From NCBI GenBank assembly GCA_022606135.1, contig JABYQN010000008.1:62001-126000 (forward strand): a stretch of DNA of 64,000 nt, read 5' to 3'. The position numbers and the translations under genes are program-made. Origin of the DNA: Fomes fomentarius (lineage: Eukaryota; Basidiomycota; Agaricomycetes; Polyporales; Polyporaceae). Below the pieces are notes generated by a model. That model was not told the DNA's origin. It did not search any database and saw only the letters and a program-made list of their open reading frames with translations. This document shows, piece by piece, positions 55,942 to 64,000 of this stretch (its first letter is position 1; every line of letters starts with the position of its first letter).

Positions 55942-57372
55942 TCAATATGCATAGGCATAGTCCGATGCGGTTTCCTCCTCTTCAGACGTGTCATTATCGG
56001 ATGACTGATCCAATTGGTCCCCCAAGTCCCCGGAGCACACGCGTACCTCCTCGAGGAGGCGGTCGCGAGCAGGATTCTCGTTCACAACGATGCGAGATGC
56101 GAGAGCTTGGACGACGTGGATTGGAGCGGCGGACGCTTGAAGCAACATGGCCATGATCCGGTACGCCGATGGCACATCCACCACCGTATCTTCCAGTTGC
56201 GAAACCTCTGCGTCGAACACCTTCGCCATATCATTCGCTTGGTTGGCCCGCCGCACCGATGGAAGGGAGAGGAAGGAAGAAGCCAATGCCGCGTCTGAGT
56301 CGTCTCCAGAGGCCATGACGACAGAGACGAGACGTGAGATGTATACGTGACGGCCAGACTGGGGAAGACTGAGAAACTTTTGCTCGCTCTGGCTTAGGTC
56401 CCGGGTCCTGAACATAGCGGAAACGGATCGGGCACATTCGTGGGCCACCTGCCTTGATTCCCCTGAGGACAACAACGGCGATGAGAAGACACCACCAGGA
56501 GGCTCCATGACGGCTCCCTCTTCCCCATATGACCCATAAGCCTCGTTCCCCTGCAGGTCCGACCCGAATAAATCAGTGGGCCGTGGATACAAGCATTGGT
56601 CGAGCGTACTCTGTACAAGCCATGAGCAATTCACCACGATATAAGAGTGGGTTAGCATGCGAACCATCACCATGTACCTGATTTTGACGGAAATGGTATC
56701 CTCCTCCAGGACGCTCTCGATGTGGTCGACGAGTCCAAGCGCGTCAATGATGTGAGAGGCTTCAGTGGAGGTTGCAATACGTCGGAGAGTCCGGCAAAGG
56801 ACAACACAGGACAAGTCCGAGTTTTGCGCGGTCCCGGTGAACAAGGCATGCAATGCGTCCTGGACATCGTCGCACGAGATAACACCGAGCACGAGAAGCT
56901 CTCCCAGGAACGTCGACAATGCGCAAGCCTCTAGTTCTCTGCCGTGACGTAACTCGACGTCGAGCTGCTCCAGCAGCGTTGTCTTCAGCGTCATATGGAC
57001 GGAGTTGGTGAGGTCCTCGAGATGGTACGGATCGACGCTCCTCCAGCGCAAACTATCGCCCTCCACTTCGTCCACGGCCCGCTGCACCAGCCTAGCCACC
57101 AACGCTATCCGCAAAGGATCCTTCAAGCACCGTCCTATCAGCATCTTCGCGCAGGAATGCACCACGGAGGGCTGTCTCGATCTCTCTACATCGTTCACGA
57201 CCTTCGCAAATTGGTCCGCGATGCGGTCGACATTGGCTGGGGCCACTCTGTTCAAAAGACCACATATTTTGCGCCGAACGACTGTTCTATCCACCGGGAT
57301 GCTCCACGGCCTCCATGCAAGGGTCCGGAGCGATGATGAGGCAGATGGCCGCGGAGTCGTAGGCGAGTGCAT
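55942..57372 (-). CDS. MIF4G-domain protein (eIF4G-like), single exon
   Basis: One open frame of 476 residues from the ATG at 57372. A MIF4G-type alpha-helical repeat domain fills about residues 30-255: RRKICGLLNRVAPANVDRIA, HSCAKMLIGRCLKDP, then FLGELLVLGVISCDDVQDAL with paired helices such as VVLCRTLRRIATSTEAS and YMVMVRMLTH. The LGEL and VLCRTLRRI stretches fit the eIF4G/CBP80/NOM1 superfamily. The rest is loosely helical and ends in an acidic tail (DNDTSEEEETASDYAYAY). It lacks the long N-terminal and MA3 regions of true eIF4G, so it is a stand-alone MIF4G protein that might bind eIF4A or RNA; that is inference. The lack of introns is unusual beside intron-rich neighbours. Confidence 0.75.
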   Translation of the reverse strand: MHSPTTPRPSASSSLRTLAWRPWSIPVDRTVVRRKICGLLNRVAPANVDRIADQFAKVVNDVERSRQPSVVHSCAKMLIGRCLKDPLRIALVARLVQRAVDEVEGDSLRWRSVDPYHLEDLTNSVHMTLKTTLLEQLDVELRHGRELEACALSTFLGELLVLGVISCDDVQDALHALFTGTAQNSDLSCVVLCRTLRRIATSTEASHIIDALGLVDHIESVLEEDTISVKIRYMVMVRMLTHSYIVVNCSWLVQSTLDQCLYPRPTDLFGSDLQGNEAYGSYGEEGAVMEPPGGVFSSPLLSSGESRQVAHECARSVSAMFRTRDLSQSEQKFLSLPQSGRHVYISRLVSVVMASGDDSDAALASSFLSLPSVRRANQANDMAKVFDAEVSQLEDTVVDVPSAYRIMAMLLQASAAPIHVVQALASRIVVNENPARDRLLEEVRVCSGDLGDQLDQSSDNDTSEEEETASDYAYAY

Positions 57373-57974
57373 ATCGGTGCGGAGGAGAATGACGGCAGCA
57401 CGGAACGCCACAAGTCAGAGGATGGAAAGGGATGAGCCAACTTGACAGGTCACGACCGGCATCGGGCTTATAAGTCCATGAGTCAGATGAGAGCTGTGCC
57501 GAAGCGTCAACCGTGTGTGGGGTCTTCTGCGGCGCTCCGCACAATGCGAAAGACAAGTTCGCCGGCAAATGAGCGAAGTGAACGCACAGCATAGCACCTA
57601 CACTCACTCCAGCATAAATGGATTGCACACGGTTGCCCAACGCATGACTACGCTCGGAGCCGGGAATAACCGGCACCGGCCACGTTTGTGGTCGAAATTA
57701 AGACCTCTCCGCGGCACAAGGGAATAGAAGTTCTGCGATCCCGCACTCCGCTCATTCGAATGAAGATGAAGCGACACCTGCGCAGTATCACACCAAGAAG
57801 TAGATGCATTGCCGTCCCTATAGCACCATTAGATCAGTATTCACATCTCTCCAAGGTGACAATCAGTTCACCTCCATAATCACTATACACATACGGTGAG
57901 AACTGACGGCAGCAAACAGAATGCGGAGAGAAAGCAACGGCACGAAATGAAAGTATTCCCAGAGGATATCTGGT
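57373..57974. other. Short intergenic region, nothing recognised
   Basis: Promoter side of the MIF4G gene and 3' side of the DUF1917 gene, both on the minus strand. Confidence 0.6.
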
Positions 57975-60184
57975 CTACGCGCGTCCCCGGCCCCTCTTTT
58001 TCTTCGGTGCCTCATCTTCCGACTCGTCTTCGCTCTCCTCCACCTTGCGTTTTTTCACGGCACCGCCCTTCTTCGCCTTCACCTCTGCCTTCCTTGCCTT
58101 CTCTCCTCCGGCTTCATCCTCCTCCTCGTCTGATCCAAACGCATCTACTTCTGTCTTCTTCTTTGGGACGGGCTTCTTGGCCTTGGCGGGTGCCGCGGGC
58201 TTCTCGGCTTTCTTCTCGGCCGTCTTCACATCGTCCTCCATGCCTCCTTCATCATCTGAAGCAAATGGATCATCTTCTCTGCTCTTCTTCTTGAGCTTCG
58301 GCTTGGCCTTCGTCGTTACGCTGCTCGTAGCCTTCGTCTCCTCCACCGCAGCACTTTTGGCGGAATTGAGCTCAGTGAAGTACTCGTCTTTCAGTTGCTA
58401 TAGCGAGGAAGTCAACAAGAGTTCAATATTGATGGTCATGTTCATCAGCAATGGATAGTTGTACCTTAATCTCCGCGTCCTTCAACAGAGCAGTGTTCTT
58501 CCAGACCTATCGTGACACATGATCAACGCCCAACAGTCATACTCGAACGAAAAGATTATCAGGGGAACGTCGGCGGACTTACCGTAGACGAGATTCCGCT
58601 CGCGTGTTTGCTATCAATACCTGTATGACAGACAGGTACGTCAATAAACGGACGCTGACATGACGATTCTCATCACCTATCGACGTGTACAGGTTTGTCT
58701 TGACGCCCATGAGATTGAGGCCGTGGTTCCGGAGCAATACCTTCATGACCTGGCAACAGGAGCACGTCAGCAGGCAAACAGTTGAGATGATAGCTGAGGT
58801 CCCTTACCTCGGTGACGCCTGCTTGATCATACACGTCTGGCACATAGATGCAAATCAAGTGTGAGTAGTTTGGGGTGTCGTTCTGCGGGCTGGTCGCGAC
58901 CTTGGCGAGGAACGCGCTGGTCGATGAGAGCGGCCCGGACACAAGTGAATCTTGGGGGCTGTGAGGGTCCGCCTACATTGTGAAGCATAGGATGGATCAC
59001 CTACTTGCGATGGAGCTCCATATAAAGTCGACCTTGTCAGGAGGCGCGAATACGAGCCTGGGAACCGAGGCAACACCGTCAAATTGGCACTGCGCTATTC
59101 ACATAGTCCGCACATCACTCACCATTTTCCGGATACATATCCGTGCTTGACGGCTATCTGCTTCAATTTCCCGGTGGCCTCCTGTTGGACCTGTATAGCA
59201 GATAGTCAGATACCTGAGACCACCTGGAGGCACAGCGTGGCACGAGAAGGATCCAACAGAGGTGTGTCAACCGGGGTGTAACAGTGGTCACCATGGACGC
59301 TCAATCTGCGATGCGGAGGCCTTAGACGATCATATGATGGAATACGCGCATGTCATAGTGCAACAGCCGCGATGGGGATTGCGCGCGAGTAGCCTTCCTC
59401 AATGGGCATATTAGATTGACTAGAAATCGACGCCGATGCGCCATACCATACCGCTCGAACCCACTTAGCGGCGATACATGGGTATTCAAAATGAGGCAGC
59501 ATTAGTCATAACTGTGCAACCATGCACGGGCACCCACGCCCGAACTGCCAGCTCATCCACTTCAGAATACAACAGACACACGAACCTCTTCACGTAGCTC
59601 CTTCTTGCTCTTAAGGCCCTTTTTCTTGTTGGCTCGAATAGGTATGGAGTCATCCGTCTGGATATAGCAAATATCGTGAGTCGAGGTGTTCCCAAGAAAC
59701 TCCCCAGACGCCAGAGACAACACCGGCGCACCTGTATCTTCTGCACGCGTTCCGTGACCTCGGACACTACATAATCGTATCGCTCTCAGCAATCAGCCAC
59801 AGCTTCTGATACTAGGCGGGCGGCACTGACAGTAATCTGTCGCCTCTTTGGTTGCAGCCTCGACACCCTTGTCAACACTTGGGCGTTCAGCGTCCTTCGC
59901 GACCCACAGCCACTGCACAGCGAGGTATTAGTATGACAGGTGAGCATCGCCTGGTAACAAGGCAGCATGCCTTGAGGTATACGCACAGGTTTGTTGCCGT
60001 CATTCTGTACCATCGACGGTTTGTACTGTTCAAGGCATCGCATGTCAGCGGGGCTGTTGTTGAAAGTGGGAAGGCCCTGTCGCCACACACGAACTTTCCC
60101 AAGAAACTCTTGCAGTGTCTGCTCAGACTTCGGAGTCCATAGATACTGGTACTTTTCCGGGAGAACGTCGTCGTTTGTGCTCAT
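57975..60184 (-). CDS. DUF1917/UPF0696 (C11orf68-like) protein with charged tail
   Basis: Eleven exons sum to 1,227 nt (408 residues): 60184-59987, 59912-59831, 59766-59732, 59657-59586, 59190-59123, 59057-59005, 58950-58808, 58749-58677, 58620-58583, 58506-58465, 58397-57975. The N-terminus is MSTNDDVLPEKYQYLWTPKS, followed by NKPWLWVAKDAERPS after intron 1. The core reads HGYVSGKWLVFAPPDKVDFI, then SSTSAFLAKVATS, YSHLICIYVPDVYDQAGVTE and GVKTNLYTSIGIDS. This is the order of the DUF1917 fold (GKW..F.P..VD..W, H.ICVYT.D, K.D.YT.LGI) seen in the UPF0696/Bles03 family, whose function is not established. The last 125 residues are an added Lys/Glu/Asp-rich tail with repeated DPFASDDE and DAFGSDEE motifs and nuclear signals (KKRKVEES, KKKRGRGRA). 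Intron 4 is about 395 bp, long for this genome. Confidence 0.83.
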
Positions 60185-60703
60185 TCTGGGTTGCGTGTGA
60201 TCTGCACGTTCTAGATGTACGAGAAGAGATGGTCGCGTTTCGGCGCTTGCGTCGCGTTTGTCGCGTCTCGCGTCACGCGTTATTTGGCTCTGTTTGCTTC
60301 TCCGCGAGCCACTTGCATTAATATTGTTTCAGGGTCATACCTCTTTTTGAGGTGAGACCGAGGCTTGATCCTGCCATCCTTTAGGCATCTCTACGTATGT
60401 AGCAGTCATACATAGATATTAAAAACTAGACGGCCCCCTGAGCTGGATGCCACGGCCGCACTATAGGGATGCGACGATATGGGTGATAGTGGCTTCCGAA
60501 ATGATGAGCCCTCCACCAATGACGATCGGGTCGCCACGATCCCTACTTAGCAAGCACCAGGACGACCAAGATCCGAGCGAGGAGTCTAGGTCCCTGGTCG
60601 ACTAGCAATGCTCGTATGCCGACCGCGCGGGTGGTATGGGCGAACATTCGAATGCACACGGAGCATACCCGGGATCAGAAAAACAAGATGCTTCCCGGGC
60701 AAT
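60185..60703. other. Promoter side of the DUF1917 gene
   Basis: No coding signal. Sequence near 60235-60300 is rich in CGTTTGTCGCGTCTCGCGTC-like words. Confidence 0.5.
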
Positions 60704-61002
60704 TTAGACGTCTAGATGTATGACGTGTACGTACTCAAAGATCTCAGTCTTGCATAATTTTGTCGGGCCGTCGACGAACACTAGGTCGGTGCCTTGCTCG
60801 TCAGGATGCTGATGGAGATTCCTGTGCGCCTCGAGGAGTGCGCCGTATGTCCCAACAGTCCAGGTGTTGCCCTCCTGTGGATGAGAAACGTTCGGCGGGT
60901 GGATACCTAGGATTTCACGCCCACGGCTGGCGCTTGGAACACGTCTAGGAGCATCGGACGATCGATACCACCAACAGTCTGTAGGGAGACTGATGAGGTC
61001 AT
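60704..61002 (-). CDS. Small hypothetical protein
   Basis: Not recognised. A two-exon model (61002-60919, 60874-60704) sums to 255 nt (84 residues). It uses a GGC|GTGAAA donor and a CATCCACAG acceptor, and joins VFQAPAVG to EGNTWTVGTYGALLEAHRNL. The end reads TDLVFVDGPTKLCKTEIFEY. The retained intron would also stay open in another frame, so the call rests on amino-acid character only. It could instead be the last exons of a longer or decayed gene. Confidence 0.3.
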
Positions 61003-61220
61003 CCTGATATTTGTGGCGGAGCCGCGAAATGCGGATCGATGTGCATGACAAGTGCACAGTAAGAGGGGTTGTTATCCGGTGATACGGAGACTATGATACC
61101 TGGAGATAGTGCGAGTCAGTGATAAGGCAGCGCACGCAATCTATGCCACACTCACAAGTACGCTACAACACATAAACAGTAGATAGCGTTATGACGAAGA
61201 CGCAGCGCAAACTCCATCCA

Positions 61221-62081
61221 TCATACAGGGGCACCCTGGTCTGGCAGCCGCTCGATGGCATAGCGCCGCCGCACAATATACATGAGCGGGACGCCTGGAA
61301 TTTTTCGTATCCTCCGGCGCAATTCGCGATCGCAAGTCGCGACAATGTAGCACTTGTGCGAGGTCACACGTTGGACAAGGCAGTCGTCGGCGTACGTGCC
61401 AGTGTGCGAGCACGTTAGCCGCTCGAACCGCGGATCTCGCGCGACTCTGGTTGGCAGACGGTCTTGTGTCACCCCGCGAGCCCGCTTCCGCCGTGGAGAA
61501 TGTGGAACGCACCTTAGCGCGACGCGGTAGCGATGTCCGAGTTTCTCCAGCTCCGCCATCACGCAGTCCGTAACGCACGGGATGCCTTGGGGGCCGCCAT
61601 CATGAGACTGTCCACAGGCCAAGGTTCAAGAGGCATCTTACTCACATTTAGCATAAAGGCAGTCCATCATCCCACTGATGAGCTCCAGCTTGTTTTGGAG
61701 GCTAAAATTTATGAAGTTGGTGTCAATGAGGACTCGGTAGGGCGGAGCAAGGGCAGTGTTGTGTTGCAGGAAAAGCGAGGAGGCGACTTGTGGTCTGAAC
61801 ATATGATATGAGTGCCGACCGACAGGAAGTTAACTCCACGACGTACGCTCGTTTAACAAGTTTTTCTTTCTCCGTTTCCTCCTTCTGCTTTTGTTTCAAC
61901 TGATTTTCCTTTCTTCCACAAGTTCAGGGCACTGCGAAGTTGCAAGGGTGGGACTACGCACAATCGAATGTCCTTCGGATTGATCATCCGCTTCACCGTA
62001 GCGAACTTACGAGTTTTCTTCGCCCTCACCTATCCGCACGTGTAAGCAATGGTTACTTGGGAGAGATGAGGAACATACCAT
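61221..62081 (-). CDS. FCF1: rRNA-processing protein FCF1 (PIN domain)
   Basis: FCF1 is an essential nucleolar small-subunit processome component for early pre-18S rRNA cleavages. Exons 62081-62079, 62029-61962, 61912-61847, 61794-61646, 61585-61513 and 61446-61221 sum to 585 nt (194 residues), the family length. The first coding exon is only the ATG. The second begins [18 protein letters not shown]. The PIN domain shows its acidic residues: Asp in [10 protein letters not shown], Glu in [11 protein letters not shown], Asp-Asp in [11 protein letters not shown] and Asp in [14 protein letters not shown]. In yeast FCF1 the PIN centre is thought to be non-essential for cleavage. The end [11 protein letters not shown] is typical. 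All joins keep frame and give the conserved LYAKCIPCVTDC and [14 protein letters not shown]. Confidence 0.96.
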
Positions 62082-64000
62082 GTTCAAGGGTAGATAGTCA
62101 AGGAGAGGTAGGTAGTGGTGGTGAACAACGCAAGGTTCGTGCTAGACATCGTCGGGCTCAGCGAAAGCACCGAGCAGGCCAATGAACACGTGACTGGGCT
62201 TAGACAAAATTATCTCGAAGTAAAAGGCGCTCCGATAGTTCCGGTGTAGTCTCTGGATTATCGTCCGCCAACAACTTCACTACTCACGAAGCTGCTGTTA
62301 CAATGTCGTAAGAATTCCCACCGAATATGTGAGCTCACGTTGTTGACCATATGGACTCAGAGGCTTCCTCATACAATGTTTCGTATCCGAATCCAACAAA
62401 GAATTCAGAACACTGTGTTGCCATCGGAAGGACTGGTGACAGTGGGATCCTATTTCCACTCGGCGAAGACCGCCCACTGTGTATACGACGTACGGGCGTA
62501 AGCTATATCCCCGTTGTTCCTCATACTTGACCATCCTCACAAAATTGTACTGGTAGCGAGTTTACTAGGCGCTGACCTCTACTCATGTGCATTGCACCAT
62601 GCTTCTCCCATCACGACAGAAGTAGGATCGCATCTCCGTCAAAGTTCTTCTGTTTGCGATACCACCCTCTCTTTTCAATACAGCGATACAGCGATACAAC
62701 GAGGGTGGTCCTTACGGAATATGGAACAAGGCAGACCAGGCTGGGCTGTGGGGGTAGGATCACGGTTCACAACCCCCATCTGTCCCCGAATGGTTGGTAC
62801 TGAAATCCGCGGATGCGCCAGCCGTGCGATAGGACGATACACCCCATGGATCAAGCGCTTGTGGCGCTTTAGCAAGTGTTGCGTTGGACTTTTGGACACT
62901 CGGTCCTCCCACGACCTGCTGCAGTTGACTCAGACTTCACTGGGAAGACGTCCATGCTACCGCCGCCGCCCTGCAGTGGATCTACCGCGTGCTGACAGTA
63001 CCCCCGCCAAGATAGACACCCCTTGGTATTCGGAGGTTTGCGCAAGCTGCAGCTCCATGATGTCGGGTGTAGAGGGTCGAGAGACGTCGTGCTGACTACT
63101 GATTGCCGTGGTTGGTAAGAAATCCGCCCTACTGCGACACGCTTTTCTCCTAGGAGACCCATGCAGGTTGCCAGCTATGCATTATTGGCACAATAGAAGG
63201 TGCCACCTCATCGTTCAACTCCCGCTATGTACCACTATGCCCTCGGGTGTCCAGGGAGATCAAGGACGAAGTCTCCTACAAGTGCTTCAATGGACGTCTG
63301 GTATGCATAATGGGGATTGCACCCGCCTTTTCTTTCCAATGCATGGAAGCCTCTAATCTCTTGCATCCGCGTTTCCGGAGCATCACCACATACCTGCGTC
63401 TGCGAATTGAACGTATTCCCGATGCCGCTCGGTGTTGCAGGTATGCAACTACCCATTATACCCATCACACTATGCGAAGCCTGCAAGTTGGACAGCCATG
63501 ACTCCATACGCGCGACCGACTAGCCCTGGCCGCTTTCCCGCCGCAGGCCCCAGAGCGAGCCTCCGACGCTACACAACTGGACGACGTTTCTCATGATCGT
63601 TGACGACAGCGCCCGTGGGGCGATAAGGAAGCATGTACATCGCCGCCACAAGGAAGAAGCGCTATGGGAGGATCCGCTGGTAGCAGCTGCGAGCTGGACG
63701 GGGTAGACTTCGTTGGACAGCGATGGCAAAAGAACGCATCCTACACTCCAGAAGCGGTATTCGGCACGCCAACTGTGCCGAAGTGGGCAGTAAGCAGGCC
63801 AGCGTATCTACTCCCAAGCACCGTCTAGTGCGAACGAGTGTCTAAGCCCGTAGGTTCGAACCCCCGATTAGCACGCCGACGCCGAGAATTGTGACAAGCC
63901 GCAGACACGAGCGTCGAAAACCACTGGCAAACCGGACGCTCGCTGCACGCCACACCCCCGCCAAACGCGGGCTCGCTACACCTTTCCCGACACGAAGCGC
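62082..64000. other. No supported gene at the right end
   Basis: The FCF1 promoter lies at the left of this stretch. Two weak hints remain. A 193-codon plus-strand frame (62514-63095) shows no domain. Plus-strand pieces near 63172-63500 (CQLCIIGTIEGATSSFNSRY, ending at a GTATGC donor, and TYLRLRIERIPDAARCC) could be exons of an unrecognised Cys-containing protein, but I cannot link them. No tRNA could be folded. Confidence 0.4.

Noticed and set aside
62514..63095. 193-codon plus-strand frame upstream of FCF1
   Set aside because: Composition is uneven and no motif or splice structure supports it.
63833..63885. tRNA-like stretch with a GGTTCGAACCC B-box word
   Set aside because: The T stem pairs at only two of five positions, no A box lies at the right distance upstream, and no acceptor stem forms. 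Probably chance.

Overview
The window is from a filamentous basidiomycete, most likely an agaricomycete (wood-decay or mushroom type). Genes are split by many 45-70 bp GT-AG introns with CTNA-type branch points. The gene content is eukaryotic: FCF1, REX2 and HRD3. Several families expanded in Agaricomycetes are present: FunK1 kinases, F-box proteins, and a SAP-like plus ankyrin-like protein. I see no ribosomal RNA, convincing tRNA, CRISPR array or recognisable transposon. Splice junctions were read by eye and most multi-exon models were checked only by whether their summed exons are divisible by three.

Left part (1-26 kb): a housekeeping-like gene string. It holds a very large acidic nuclear protein (-), the mitochondrial/cytosolic oligoribonuclease REX2 (+, divergent), a TmpA-like membrane flavoprotein (+), a SAP/ankyrin-like protein with a one-base frameshift (-), the ER-associated degradation subunit HRD3/SEL1L (+), a PTAR1-like prenyltransferase-alpha repeat protein (+), a DEK-C/SWIB chromatin protein (-) and a large F-box protein (+).

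Middle part (27-55 kb): a rearranged accessory region built from three families that were duplicated together. There are three FunK1 fungal-type kinase genes (A -, B +, C -), two allantoate-permease-like MFS transporters (both -) and one D-2-hydroxyacid dehydrogenase (+). Kinases A and B share a 1,926-bp inverted repeat with no length difference between its ends. Its 1,594-bp spacer holds broken 3' fragments of a second dehydrogenase and a third transporter. Kinase C shares the same 5' block but carries an 8-bp repeat expansion that shifts the frame of its tail. An F-box gene and two small unrecognised genes lie among them.

Right part (56-62 kb): an apparently intronless MIF4G protein, a DUF1917/UPF0696-type protein with a charged tail, a small unknown gene and the pre-rRNA processing PIN-domain protein FCF1, all on the minus strand. 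The last 2 kb has no gene I can support.

The most unusual signal is the kinase-transporter-dehydrogenase region. Homogenised 5' blocks, diverged kinase C-termini, a long near-palindrome and paired gene fragments point to repeated segmental duplication with gene conversion.
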